Positions 1 to 10,884 of a stretch of DNA of 64,000 bases are shown one piece after another (position 1 is the stretch's first letter; each line of letters begins with the position of its first letter). The notes beneath the pieces are model-generated. The model was not told where the DNA came from, did no database searches, and saw only the letters and a list, made by a program, of their open reading frames with translations. Both the position numbers and the translations under genes were made by a program. The DNA is from Anthoceros angustus (lineage: Eukaryota > Streptophyta > Anthocerotopsida > Anthocerotales > Anthocerotaceae), in contig MU008162.1 of NCBI GenBank assembly GCA_010909165.1, positions 1,550,001 to 1,614,000 of the forward strand. The letters are read 5' to 3'.

Positions 1-130
1 CACGTTTTTCTCCATAGTTGACTAGCCAAAAGGTGTTTTTCTTAGTAGTTCGAAGCTCAACGAATATTTTTAATGGTGCTCCTTAGCCAATTTATGGAAG
101 AATTTTTTCTTAGAACCCCCTTGAACTAAG
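1..130. repeat. Dispersed repeat block (copy 1 of 3)
   Basis: A stretch beginning near 'gactagccaaaag' followed by T-rich 'gtttttc' runs recurs, diverged, at about 50733-50880 and 53358-53440. At the last two sites it follows a 'gggtaaaaag' motif, and at 53340 it lies just upstream of a RING-H2 gene. It therefore looks like distal upstream DNA of the RING family that has spread with gene fragments. Seen by eye; no element family is recognised. Confidence 0.5.
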
Positions 131-394
131 CATAACTTTTTTTCTCAACGACGAACGAATAGCATAATTGACACAACACTTTGTTCGGTCCATTTTCAAA
201 AACCATGATCCTAACACTGCCAAGTATACTATGTTCAAATAATGTCTCTTAACCCTACAAGGACAAGTCTACTTTTATGGTTATGACTAATATGTACCTC
301 AGTTTCTCATCTGTGTTATGGACCAAAAATTATGTTCTAATGGATAAAGATAACGAGTGGCAGCTAACGAAGCAATTTTTTTAATTTCATCCAG

Positions 395-545
395 AAAACT
401 ACACTCCATGGCTTCATCACCATTATACATCCTTCTGGTTGTGTGCTACATGACTTCATCACCATGATACATCCTTGTAGTCGTGTTGAATCTTCTTCTA
501 GTGGAATTCTTCTAATCCTTCCCGTGCTATAGCTATGATGCATCC
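395..545 (-). pseudogene. Relic 5' end of a RING-H2 gene
   Basis: The phrase 'catcaccattatacatccttct' with following bases matches the antisense of the first codons of the intact RING-H2 genes at 46452-47678 and 52724-53224, including the shared MYNGDDV-type segment and the start codon context. Here the phrase occurs twice about 45 bases apart and no RING domain follows. Bases 546-640 resemble the promoter side of those genes ('tcctttccttgttagttacttaagt'). It is a truncated, internally duplicated relic and not an active gene. Confidence 0.5.
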
Positions 546-889
546 ATCTAGTCCTTTCCTTGTTAGTTACTTAAGTTTCCGTACGATAATGACACTTTTC
601 ATTTATACTATATGTAGGATGGTTAGGTCAGGTAAACACTTCCAAGTCAAATATACTTCACTTGGGGTACATAGGTACTCACTTAGGATACTCACTTTGA
701 AATGTGAAAGCCGACGTCGGCTTTCGTGGCTCGTACTTTGTCATAGAGAGGCATCTGGCTTAGGCTTCACAGGGCTGTGGGAGGTGCGCGTGTGATGAGC
801 GTGTTGTTGGCAAGGACAGCTTTGTGTTTTACGGTGTGCTGTGGGAGGCGGTATGGTGTGGCATGTGGTGTGGCTACAGGTTTCCAGCC
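546..889. other. No gene seen; RING-promoter-like then unique sequence
   Basis: The first hundred bases weakly resemble the upstream region of the RING-H2 genes. The rest shows no supported reading frame, RNA gene or repeat. Confidence 0.4.
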
Positions 890-1262
890 GAGACCTGATG
901 CACCAGTAAACAGTGCTGTTGGGACAAGATTGTCTTTGTGAGGTTTGCTGATTTGAACCATGCGGAAAACCATGTGATTTTCCAGCCGAGAGATGCACCA
1001 GTAGACAGTGCTATTGGGACAAGATTGTCCTTGTGAGGTTTGCTGATTTAAACCATCTAGAAAACCATGTGATTCCGCAATACTTCTTGTTCTTGTGAGT
1101 TTGTTGATTGGAAACCGTATGATTCCACAACATATGTCTTCTTTTTTGGATTTGGTATTTGGAAACCATGTGTAAAACCGTGTGATTCCACAACATATGT
1201 CTTCTTTTTTGGATTTGGTAATTGGAAACCATGTGTAAAACCATGTGATTTCGCAATGTTCA
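890..1262. repeat. Compound tandem repeat
   Basis: Two units of about 95 bases ('cagccgaga..gatgcaccagta.acagtgct.ttgggacaagattgtc') lie at about 890-1075. They are followed by two units of about 67 bases ending 'gattccacaacatatgtcttcttttttgg' at about 1115-1250. All units share the core 'aaaccatgtgatt'. Short frames across it are by-products of the repeat. Confidence 0.75.
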
Positions 1263-1842
1263 TGTGCATGTCATTCCGCAACATGTGTACCGTGAATTCT
1301 CCATCTCCATGGCCGAAATTGCAAGCCTCGAGCTCACTCGAGGTTTTGCCGGTTTTGTTCGCTCCACATTGCCCATGTTGACATTGCATACCAGCTAGTA
1401 TTAGATGAACAAGGTGCCGCAGTGGTTGCGCAAACTACCATGGAGAAAATGTTCGGTTCATGGTGCTTAGAAGAGTATAGAAGTAACCGGCTGAGGTTGT
1501 CGCTAACTTAGGTGTTGGTGATCTATATAGCTTCCATTATTTCATGCAAATGGTAATTAACTAAGACATAGACTTTTAGGTGGCATGAATAAATGTATGA
1601 CCCTCATTGACCACATAGGAGGGGCATTCAAGTTTATCATGTCAAATAAATAAATATTTTAGAAATTAATGTGCTCTTATTATTTTATTATTTTAAAATT
1701 TCTAATAAATTTATATGATTATGATTATTTATATTGAAATAAACATTCAAAATCACCTATAATATCTATGATGTATGATATCGTAGTTTTTAGTGAATTC
1801 GACTAGGTATGTACATTTCACGATTAGAGTACCTGAAGGGCC
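1263..1842. other. AT-rich intergenic DNA
   Basis: No supported gene, RNA or clear repeat. Bases 1640-1760 are strongly AT-rich. Confidence 0.5.
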
Positions 1843-2185
1843 TTACATCATACATTATGTATTAGGCGGCACAGAAGGGCTATAGAACCTTACGGCAACA
1901 AAGCTTTTTGAGGGCGTGACAACAAAGATCATACATCGGGCGGCCCTGAAGGCCCTCAGAACCTTACAATAGCAGCCCTTTTTGCGGGCAAAATAGTAGA
2001 GCGAGCGAGACAACATAGATCATATATCGGGCAGCTCTGAAGGGCTTCAGAACCTTACAACATGAGCCTTTTTTGCGGGTGAGACAGTAGAGCTGACGAG
2101 ACAATAGATATTATATGTCACACGGCCCCGAAGCGCATTCTATAGCAGCCCTTTCTGCGGTTGAGACAATATAGACCATATATGG
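1843..2185. repeat. Tandem repeat, four diverged units of about 80-95 bases
   Basis: Each unit carries 'atcatacatcgggcggccctgaagggc..cagaaccttacaa.agcagccctttttgcggg' with substitutions. The phrases 'gaaccttac' and 'ttt.tgcggg' recur at intervals of about 80-95 bases. There is no coding signal. Confidence 0.7.
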
Positions 2186-2506
2186 ACGTCATCAAATCAC
2201 CACCAGGCCATGCATGACGGACTGCACAAAGGATGACAACATGACAAGCACACACTACATGCAGACATGACAACATGACAAGACACCACTAGGTGTTGAT
2301 GTGCCCAGTGGCCCCCCTGCCAAACTGCACCAGATAGATGTCGGATTGCGCATGAGGCCCCTCTCCCTCCCCTCCCTCCCATGAAGAATCCTCACAATTG
2401 AGCTACCTCAAGAGTCTATCTGAATCCACAAAAAAACACCAAGCTCAAACAAATAGTATACAATTAGCAAGCAGTTGTAAGTGAAGTTCATAGAATTGAG
2501 GCTAAG

Positions 2507-3178
2507 TCAAGACAGCAAAGAACTTGCCAAGCTTGTTGCTTCCTCTGTACAATCAATAAGAGCAAGCTCACATAAATTAAGCTCAAACCTATTAAACGTG
2601 ATGGATGCAAAAACCAGAGAACAAACCCTTCCAAATGAGCAGTTGGGCTCAAAGCAGGTCCGGGAGGTCTTAACCAAAGCACATAACCTAAGGGTAGCAC
2701 TGTCCATGAGCAGTTTCAGTGCATAGGCCAGCCAACTGACAACCCTGTGCAGCTTTTTCTCAACAAGGATGCCAAGGGCCATCAACCTAGGGATCTTCTG
2801 TCCCCCGGTACTAACTCGCTTGCCAGATACCTTGAAAACCAAGTCATCGATGTTCCTCCACTCCTTTTCTGAAAGCTTATCTGATCCCTTCCACCCATAA
2901 GCATCATTACCTGTTCCTGTTACCCCAAACCAGAGGGTAAGCACATCTTGGCCGCCCACTGCCTCCCTCAGTCCTTGCTGCAACTTGGTTTGGCGAATAT
3001 CCACTCCTTCCACCCGCAAGTTGTAGTCTCCTTCATGCCAACACCAAGCGGAACGCTTCTACTTTGGCAATGCCTCCAAGGCTTGACTCACACGCTGTGA
3101 CTGGCTTAACATGTTCTTGAAGGCACGCTTTTGATATCTCGAGATGCCTAATGTCTCCTCCTCATCAGAAGAAGCCAT
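2507..3178 (-). pseudogene. Unidentified broken reading frame
   Basis: From an ATG at 3178 the minus strand encodes MASSDEEETLGISRYQKRAF and continues in one frame for more than 200 codons. It is broken by one TAG at codon 40, after ALPK. Downstream segments such as KLSEKEWRNIDDLVFKVSGK look protein-like (charged and amphipathic, not low complexity). I do not recognise the family. The acidic start followed by a basic stretch could be nuclear, but that is a guess. It may be a relic gene or a captured exon in a transposon; no terminal repeats were seen. Confidence 0.4.
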
Positions 3179-3189
3179 GTCACTCTAAC

Positions 3190-3650
3190 ACTTGAGCACC
3201 TCAACACCCACTCCAAGAACCTGCACATGTGCACATAAGAGCATTAAGAAGGCTCAAGTCCTTCACTGTTACACCGCACACAAGGGCATATCAGAGAAGC
3301 TGCACCTCGGCATCTGCTCCAACACCCTCACACTCCAGCACCTCACAGCCCCAAAACCTGCACATGTGCACACAAGACCGTTAAGCAGGCTCAAGTTCTT
3401 CACTACAACACCGCACACAAGGAGAAGCTGCACCTCGGCACCCACTCCAACAAAATCACAAGGCCAGTACCTCACAAGCCTAGCACCTGCACATGTGCAC
3501 ACAAGAGCATTAAGCAGGCTCAAGTCCTTCACTGTAACACTGCACATAAGGGCTGATCAGAGAAGCTGCACCTCGGCACCCACTCCAAGGCCATCACCTC
3601 ACAAGGCCAGCACCTCACAAGCCTAGCACGTGCACAAGTCCATTAAGCAA
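3190..3650. repeat. Tandem repeat, units of about 130-137 bases
   Basis: The core 'ctgcacatgtgcaca' occurs at 3221, 3358 and 3487, with a degenerate copy near 3628. Each is followed by 'aagagcattaagcaggctcaagtccttcact' and 'agagaagctgcacctcggca'. About three and a half units are present. Confidence 0.8.
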
Positions 3651-3659
3651 GCTCAATTA

Positions 3660-4740
3660 CTTCACTTTAGCACAACACACAAAGGTTGATTCCAGAAGCC
3701 ACAAAACGCTGATTGCCACACAGAAGGCACATTACCTACAAAACTGCACACATACAAGCGCTGATTCCAACCGCCGCAGCTCAAGCTTGCATGTGGTGAG
3801 CCCACATCCTGCACATAAGGGAAGGGAGGGCTTCTATAAGAAGCCCCACATAGCTCACATGGAAGCACAAAGGCACACACCGCATAGAAGGCTGTTTAGC
3901 CACAAAACTGCACATAAGGCCGCAACTCGAGCTTGTATGTGGTGAGCCCGCGTCATGTACATAAGGGACCGATTACTCTGGCCCTTGTGGCTTGCTTCTA
4001 TTGTGAAGCCCTTCAGGGTTACCTGATATGTGGGTGTAAGCATGGTTTGGTGATACACTTTAATACCATATGGATTGGTACACTTGGTTACTTTGAAAAG
4101 AAGAGAGAGATGTGAGAGAGTGAATTTAAGTTTTTATTAAATAATATTTCAATGTATTTAACTTTTACTTTTATATACTTTTATATTTACTAATATTTTA
4201 CTTTGATATACTTTACTTTTACTTCAGTTCTCTTTTTATCCGGTGGTAAGTCAATCAGTCGCTTACCCCAATTTCGACCTTACGCGTGGACGCACTCCCG
4301 CTGTTGCCATCCCGAGCTCAGTGTTGAGTTGATCCTTCGACCCTGAGACAAAGCCAGGATGCATCTCCTGCACTTGCTCGCCCACATTCAGCTGACAATC
4401 GCGCCCAAGATGCGGGCTCAACACATCGCGCGCTCGAGCTCTGGCAATTGTAATCAACCCTTGTGTGCAGTTTTGTAGGTAATTAGTTTTGTGTGCAGGA
4501 AATGGGCTCATACTATCGCAAGTTCAAGCTCTGGTAGTTGTATCAGCGCTTGTGTGCAGTTTTGTGGGTAATTGGGCTTGTGTGCGGCCATTAGCGATAG
4601 CCTAGTGTGTGGCGATCCGCATTGTGTGAGGTAATCAGCCTTGTATGCAATTTTGTGGGTGATCAGCTGTCTTGTATGCACGAATCAGCCGTTTGTGCAT
4701 ATCTCATACTTGTGTGCAATTTTGTGGCTAAACAGCCTTG
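3660..4740. repeat. Diverged inverted repeat around a 500-base spacer
   Basis: Phrases in 3660-3960 ('ttacctacaaaactgcacacatacaagcgctgattcc') are the reverse complement of phrases in 4440-4740 ('tcagcgcttgtgtgcagttttgtgggtaa'). Each arm also contains several internal copies of the 'gtgtgcagttttgtgg' core. The spacer 3970-4430 shows no gene. It could be the ends of a decayed transposon, but no target-site duplication was identified. Confidence 0.55.
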
Positions 4741-5459
4741 TGTCCTAGCAGTGATCGGTCCATAGAGTTGCTTAACCATGGAGTTCCAATGAGCTCTCTT
4801 GGCCAGTGTTCACTCTTGAAGGGAGGACAAAGGTTGATTCCATGTCTCTTGCTTGAAAGACTATTATCCTACATGTTGGACTACAAACACTCATTTAATG
4901 ATATCGTAGTTGAGAAGATACAATGTAAAAACTCATAAAAGGGTCTCAAAGAATATCCTCCAAGTGAGAGTAGAAGAAGAGAATTTTCTTGAAGTCCACA
5001 AAGGACCTACCTACATATGTAACCACATTGAAGAGGAGCATGGTAAGTGCAATAATAGGAATATATATCCAGAGGTGGAATAAAATGGGGATAAAGTGGG
5101 AGAGAAATTGGAAGGTTTGGCTTGCCTGGCAGGTTTTACGGACGGGGGGTTATTCTGTGGCGGTCCCTCCGGCAGGATCCGGAGGGCCAATGGGCGAGCT
5201 GCCCGCCCAATCCGCCACATTTCTGCACCACAGTTGCTGATCGCTGATTTTTTCCTCCTGCAACGCACGGCGTGGAGGTTGCAGATTCCCTTTCCCGAAT
5301 GTCTGACAGGGGAAGGGGCACTGCCATCAATCCTGTGCTGCAGCAACGAACTCCTCACAAATGAGCGCAGCCCGGAAGCTGAAACTGAGCTGAGAGCCTA
5401 TCTGAAGAGAGAGCCCAGCTGAGAGCTAGCGTAGAGGCCGGGCTGGACGGGGCTTCAGG
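4741..5459. other. Upstream region of CHLH
   Basis: No independent gene. From about 5130 the composition shifts to the GC-richer character of the gene that follows, so the CHLH 5' untranslated region probably lies in 5130-5459. Short frames here have no recognisable product. Confidence 0.4.
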
Positions 5460-8400
5460 ATGATGCGAGCGACAGCGGCCAGCTCGCCATGTGTGGCAGC
5501 CTCGGCCGAGAGCCTGAGGAAATGCAGCCGTTCGGGAGGCCAGCAGATGCAGTTGGCCTCTGGGTGGGTGAAGGGAGCTGGGCTGGTGCAGCGGGATGGG
5601 AAGGTCCGGATGTTGGGGAAGTTGGGTGGTGGGAGCGGGAGGGGGAATGGTGGGCTTGATGCCAGGGCGATGATGGGCGGTAATGGGTTGTTCACCCAGA
5701 CCAGGCCAGACGTGAGGCGCATTGTGCCGGAGGCCAAGCCCGGGGTGCCGGTGGTGAAAGTGGTGTACGTGGTGCTGGAAGCGCAGTACCAGGCCTCGCT
5801 GTCCGCGGCGGTGAGGAGCATCAACCGCAGCAGGAGCGACGTGCGGGTGGAGGTTGTGGGGTACTTGGTGGAGGAGCTTCGGGACAAGGACAATTACGCC
5901 ATGCTGAAGAAGGATCTGGCGGACGCTAACATCTTCATCGGGTCGCTCATTTTCGTGGAGGAGCTGGCGGTGAAGGTGCGGGAGGCGGTGGAGGCGGAGC
6001 GGGATAGGTTGGATGCGATTCTTGTGTTTCCGTCCATGCCGGAGGTGATGCGGTTGAACAAGGTGGGTACCTTTACTATGGCGTCGCTGGGGCAGTCCAA
6101 GAGCGCCATCGCTCAGTTCATGCGGCGGAAGCGGAAGGAGGCTGGAAGTGGGTTCGAGGAGGCTATGTTGAAGCTCATTCGGACACTCCCGGAGATTCTG
6201 AAGTATCTGCCCAGTGACAAGGCGCAGGACGTGAGGAATTTCATGATGAGCTTGCAGTTTTGGCTGGGGGGGTCTCCGGAGAATTTGGAGAACTTCTTGC
6301 TCATGATATCCGGGGCTTACGTCCCTGCCTTGGCTGGGACGAAGTTGGAATTCAGTGACCCGGTTGTGTTTTTGGACACTGGGATATGGCATCCGTTGGC
6401 TCCTTGTATGTATAGTGATGTGAAGGAGTATTTGAATTGGTATCAGACGAGGAGGGATGTGAATCCTAAGCTGAAGGATCCGGAAGGTCCTTGTGTTGGG
6501 CTCATCTGTCAGAGGAGCCACATTGTGACTGGAGATGATGGGCATTATGCAGCTGTGGTGATGGAGTTGGAGGCTAGGGGGGCGAAGGTGATACCCATTT
6601 TTGCGGGGGGGTTGGATTTTTCGGGACCTGTGAAAAAGTTTCTGTACAATCCTATTTCGAAGAAGCCCATGGTGCATGCTGTGGTGTCGCTTACTGGGTT
6701 CGCGTTAGTGGGAGGGCCTGCCAGCCAGGACCATCCTAAGGCTATCCAGGCTCTGCAGGAGCTGGATGTGCCTTACCTTGTTGCTCTGCCTCTGGTGTTT
6801 CAGACCACGGAGGAGTGGCTGGAGAGTACTCTCGGGTTGCACCCTATTCAGGTTGCTCTGCAGGTTGCCCTGCCTGAGCTGGACGGGGGCATGGAGCCCA
6901 TTGTGTTCTCGGGGCGTGACAGCCGGACGGGGAAGTCGCATGCGCTGCATGACCGAGTGAGCCAGCTTTGCACCAGGGCTGTGAAGTGGGCTGAGCTGAA
7001 GCGGATGCCGAAGGCGGAGAAGAAGTTGGCCATTACTGTTTTCAGCTTCCCTCCTGACAAGGGGAACGTGGGTACGGCTGCTTATCTCAACGTTTTTGCT
7101 TCCATCTACAGTGTGATGAAGGAGTTGCAGGCTGATGGTTACAATGTCGATGGGCTGCCTGAGACTGCGGAGGGGTTGATCCAGGAGATCATCCATGATA
7201 AGGAGGCCAGGTTCAACAGCCCTGACCTGAACATTGCGTACAGAATGCCTGTCCGGGAGTACGAACGCTTGACCCCATACTCCAAGCTGCTGGAGGAGAG
7301 CTGGGGTAAGGCTCCGGGGACGTTGAACTCTGACGGCCAAAATCTGCTTGTCTATGGCAAGCAGTATGGCAACATTTTCATTGGAGTGCAGCCCACGTTC
7401 GGGTATGAAGGCGATCCCATGCGCTTGCTGTTTTCCAACTCGGCCAGCCCGCACCACGGGTTTGCTGCCTTTTACTCTTACCTGGAGAAGGTCTTTGGTG
7501 CCAACGCCGTGTTGCATTTTGGTACCCATGGCTCTCTGGAGTTCATGCCTGGGAAGCAGGTTGGTATGAGCGATGTGTGTTACCCTGATACTTTGATCGG
7601 GAACATCCCCAATATTTACTACTACGCTGCCAACAACCCCTCCGAGGCAACCATTGCGAAAAGGAGGAGCTATGCTAACACCATCAGCTACCTGACGCCT
7701 CCTGCGGAGAATGCAGGGCTGTACAAGGGTCTGAAGCAGCTGAGTGAACTCATTTCTTCATACCAGTCTCTAAAGGACTCAGGAAGGGGTCCTCAGATTG
7801 TGAGCTCTGTCATCAGTACTGCGAAGCAGTGCAACTTGGACAAGGACATTGTCTTCCCTGATGAAAACCAGGAGCTGTCGGCTGAGGAGAGGGATCTCGT
7901 GGTTGGGAAGGTGTATGGGAAGCTGATGGAGATTGAATCCCGATTGCTGCCTTGCGGTCTGCATGTCATCGGTGAGCCGCCCAGTGCTATGGAGGCTGTG
8001 GCCACTCTTGTGAACATAGCTGCTATCGACCGACCTGAGGAGAACATTTTCGGGCTACCAGGAATTCTGGCTCAGGCTGTTGGAAGGGAAATCGAGGATG
8101 TGTACAGGTCCAGCGACAAGGGGACTTTGGCTGACGTGAATCTCCTGAACGAGATCACTCAGACTTCGAGGGATGCGGTGTCTGCCTTCGTGGCGAAGAC
8201 AACGAATAACAAGGGGCAGGTGGTGAATGTGGCCGAGAAGCTGGGATCCCTGTTCGGCCTGGGGAGGAGGGAGCCCTGGTTAGAGGCTCTCAAGAAGACG
8301 AGGTTCCAGAAAGCAGATGAAGAGAAGCTGCGGACTCTCTTCGAGTTTCTCAACTTCTGCTTGAAGCAGGTTGTGGCGGACAACGAACTGGGTGGGTTGA

Positions 8401-9671
8401 AGCAAGCTCTGGAAGGAAGGTTCGTGGAACCCGGCCCGGGAGGGGATCCTATCAGGAACCCCAAGGTGCTGCCGACAGGGAGGAACATCCATGCCCTCGA
8501 CCCTCAGGCCATCCCTACATCTGCCGCCCTGCAGAGTGCAAAGATAGTTGTGGATCGGCTGCTGGAGAGACAGAAGGTGGAGAACGGTGGGAAGTACCCT
8601 GAGACCATAGCACTGGTGCTGTGGGGAACAGACAACATCAAGACTTATGGTGAGTCTTTGGCCCAGGTGTTGTGGATGGTGGGTGCGAAGCCTGTCCCGG
8701 ATGCCCTGGGCAGGGTGAACAAGGTGGAGCCTGTGCCTCTGGAGGAGTTAGGCAGGCCTCGTGTTGATGTGGTGGTGAACTGCTCCGGTGTCTTCAGAGA
8801 TCTCTTCATCAACCAGATGAACTTGCTGGACAGGGCGGTAAAGATGGTAGCCGAGCTGGATGAGCCAGAGGACATGAACTTTGTGCGGAAGCATGCTCGG
8901 CAGCAGGCTGAAGCTCTGAACATCAGCCTCAGGGAGGCAGCGACAAGAATATACTCCAATGCATCTGGCTCTTACTCTTCCAACGTCAACCTGGCTGTTG
9001 AGAACTCTTCTTGGAACGATGAGAAGCAGCTCCAGGACATGTACTTGTCGCGGAAGTCCTTTGCCTTTGATTCGGACACACCTGGAGCAGGGATGATGGA
9101 GAAGAGGAGTGTGTTTGAGGCTGCTTTGGCCACTGCAGATGCCACTTTCCAGAACCTGGATTCCTCTGAGATCTCCTTGACTGATGTTAGTCACTACTTC
9201 GACTCAGATCCAACTAAGCTTGTCCAGAGCCTGAGGACAGATAAGAAGAAGCCCAATGCCTACATAGCCGACACCACCACTGCCAATGCGCAGGTGAGGT
9301 CCTTGGCAGAGACAGTGAGACTAGATGCCCGTACCAAGATGTTGAACCCCAAGTGGTACGAAGGGATGTTGGCCAGTGGTTATGAAGGAGTCCGGGAGAT
9401 CGAGAAGCGGCTGACGAACACCATGGGCTGGAGCGCAACTTCTGGTCAGGTCGACAACTGGGTGTACGAGGAGGCCAACTCTACCTTCATCGAGGACGAG
9501 GCCATGCAGAAGAGGTTGCTGGAGACCAACCCCAACTCCTTCCGCAAGCTTGTGGCAACCTTCCTTGAGGCAAATGGCAGAGGCTACTGGGAGACTTCCG
9601 AGGAGAACTTGGATAAGCTGAGGCAGCTGTACGCAGAGGTTGAAGACAAGATAGAAGGTGTGGACAGGTGA
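5460..9671 (+). CDS. CHLH: Magnesium chelatase subunit H, chloroplast precursor
   Basis: The single exon of 1,403 codons encodes the large porphyrin-binding subunit that, with CHLI and CHLD, inserts Mg2+ into protoporphyrin IX. This is the first committed step of chlorophyll synthesis, in the plastid; the protein is also known as GUN5. Residues 1-60 are rich in Ala, Ser and Arg and poor in acidic residues, as expected of a transit peptide. The N-terminal domain (about 95-250) and the CobN/Mg-chelatase domain (to the C-terminus) are intact. Landmarks are [20 protein letters not shown], the [20 protein letters not shown] stretch and the [11 protein letters not shown] end. The length fits the family (about 1,380). 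Two ATGs are adjacent at 5460 and 5463, and either could serve. Many plant CHLH genes have a few introns; none is present here. Confidence 0.97.
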   Translation: MMRATAASSPCVAASAESLRKCSRSGGQQMQLASGWVKGAGLVQRDGKVRMLGKLGGGSGRGNGGLDARAMMGGNGLFTQTRPDVRRIVPEAKPGVPVVKVVYVVLEAQYQASLSAAVRSINRSRSDVRVEVVGYLVEELRDKDNYAMLKKDLADANIFIGSLIFVEELAVKVREAVEAERDRLDAILVFPSMPEVMRLNKVGTFTMASLGQSKSAIAQFMRRKRKEAGSGFEEAMLKLIRTLPEILKYLPSDKAQDVRNFMMSLQFWLGGSPENLENFLLMISGAYVPALAGTKLEFSDPVVFLDTGIWHPLAPCMYSDVKEYLNWYQTRRDVNPKLKDPEGPCVGLICQRSHIVTGDDGHYAAVVMELEARGAKVIPIFAGGLDFSGPVKKFLYNPISKKPMVHAVVSLTGFALVGGPASQDHPKAIQALQELDVPYLVALPLVFQTTEEWLESTLGLHPIQVALQVALPELDGGMEPIVFSGRDSRTGKSHALHDRVSQLCTRAVKWAELKRMPKAEKKLAITVFSFPPDKGNVGTAAYLNVFASIYSVMKELQADGYNVDGLPETAEGLIQEIIHDKEARFNSPDLNIAYRMPVREYERLTPYSKLLEESWGKAPGTLNSDGQNLLVYGKQYGNIFIGVQPTFGYEGDPMRLLFSNSASPHHGFAAFYSYLEKVFGANAVLHFGTHGSLEFMPGKQVGMSDVCYPDTLIGNIPNIYYYAANNPSEATIAKRRSYANTISYLTPPAENAGLYKGLKQLSELISSYQSLKDSGRGPQIVSSVISTAKQCNLDKDIVFPDENQELSAEERDLVVGKVYGKLMEIESRLLPCGLHVIGEPPSAMEAVATLVNIAAIDRPEENIFGLPGILAQAVGREIEDVYRSSDKGTLADVNLLNEITQTSRDAVSAFVAKTTNNKGQVVNVAEKLGSLFGLGRREPWLEALKKTRFQKADEEKLRTLFEFLNFCLKQVVADNELGGLKQALEGRFVEPGPGGDPIRNPKVLPTGRNIHALDPQAIPTSAALQSAKIVVDRLLERQKVENGGKYPETIALVLWGTDNIKTYGESLAQVLWMVGAKPVPDALGRVNKVEPVPLEELGRPRVDVVVNCSGVFRDLFINQMNLLDRAVKMVAELDEPEDMNFVRKHARQQAEALNISLREAATRIYSNASGSYSSNVNLAVENSSWNDEKQLQDMYLSRKSFAFDSDTPGAGMMEKRSVFEAALATADATFQNLDSSEISLTDVSHYFDSDPTKLVQSLRTDKKKPNAYIADTTTANAQVRSLAETVRLDARTKMLNPKWYEGMLASGYEGVREIEKRLTNTMGWSATSGQVDNWVYEEANSTFIEDEAMQKRLLETNPNSFRKLVATFLEANGRGYWETSEENLDKLRQLYAEVEDKIEGVDR

Positions 9672-10884
9672 TTCTTATCTTGCTCCCCCTTCTTGCTTGC
9701 TGCTGCCTCATCATCAACAAGGCAGCTTATCCGATACATAGCTGCCTCTGTGTACATCACATACATGTAGGTGCACTTTCCAGAATCACAAATTTGCTTC
9801 ATCCGAAACCCGGATGTAATTATCGCTGTAGTGTCGTTGTTCTCTACTAAAGCACACGTCCCAAACCTGTGCCTGTCTGCTTTCTAAGCGAGGGAAAGAA
9901 GGTTCATCCAGTTAGATGCTCTCATCAAAATCCATCAGTAACCTATACACAGGGTCAAGAATCATGCGTGTAGGTTAATAATTGACATCTGTGGAAAGTT
10001 GGGATGGAAAATATGCAATCTTTCCTCATAACTCTGCTGACGTTTGACCCACCGAGATCGAGCCCTTTTGACTCAGGTGTTTCCACATTGTCACGACATC
10101 GATCCATTCAGATCGAGTTTTTCAATCTATGTTTACTAATACTATATATAATTTTTGTGTAACACTAATTCAGACGAATGTGGTCTTTTTAGAGAATTTT
10201 GCCTCTTCATTGTACAAAGTATTGAAAACTTTTGACCAACCTCCTTGTCACAATATCGACCCACTTAGATCGAGTTTTTTAATCTCTGTCTTTTGATACT
10301 ATTTATAAATTTTAAATAACACTAATAAATACTAACGTAATCTTTTGAGGAGAATTTGGCCTCTACATTGTTCAAAGTATTGAAAACTTTTAACAAAAAA
10401 ATATAGTCTCGACGTGAAAGATTTTTTTCGAAAACTTACAAACCAGTCAAAAAATACAGGAGCCATTATTGATGGTATGGTCCAGGTTTTTAACCATTGG
10501 AAAACTCTTTATTAGACTATGTTAGTTCTTTATTTCAAATATAAATAAAATATATTAATATTATTTGATTAAAAACCTGGACAATCCCATGAGTACCCAG
10601 GTAGTGATGGGCTACGTTTCCTGTCCAATTATAAAAAATGTCATAATGTAGATGCCACAATAAAGCACCATATACACAGGGCACTCCGATCTTCTAAACA
10701 ACAAAGGATGCCTCTTCTCGGGTGGAGTGTCCTTTAAGCGTGACGGAGCTCCGTTCAGTTTTTCGGCTTGGTCACCTCGTGGAACCTGCATCCCATGTCA
10801 GAAAGAGGGACGAAATTGTTAAACATGCCAAATGCGCTTACTAAAGCACCAGTGTCAGCTGGATATCGAACGCTTACCAAGTAC
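9672..10884. other. Intergenic, with a two-unit repeat at 10085-10400
   Basis: Bases 10091-10246 and 10247-10400 are a tandem pair of about 156 bases. They share 'tcac.a.atcga.cca.t.agatcgagtttttcaatct' and 'caaagtattgaaaacttttgac', and a partial third unit begins near 10035. The rest is AT-rich and without a supported gene. CHLH 3' processing presumably occurs in 9672-9900. Confidence 0.6.

Noticed and set aside
3190-3650. Regularly spaced repeats resembling a CRISPR array
   Set aside because: Units of about 130 bases are similar along their whole length with no unique spacers, and the sequence is a plant nuclear genome.
5355-9438. Long minus-strand frames opposite CHLH, including one of 440 codons
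   Set aside because: These are shadow frames of a GC-rich coding gene; their Pro/His/Arg-rich products lack any domain.
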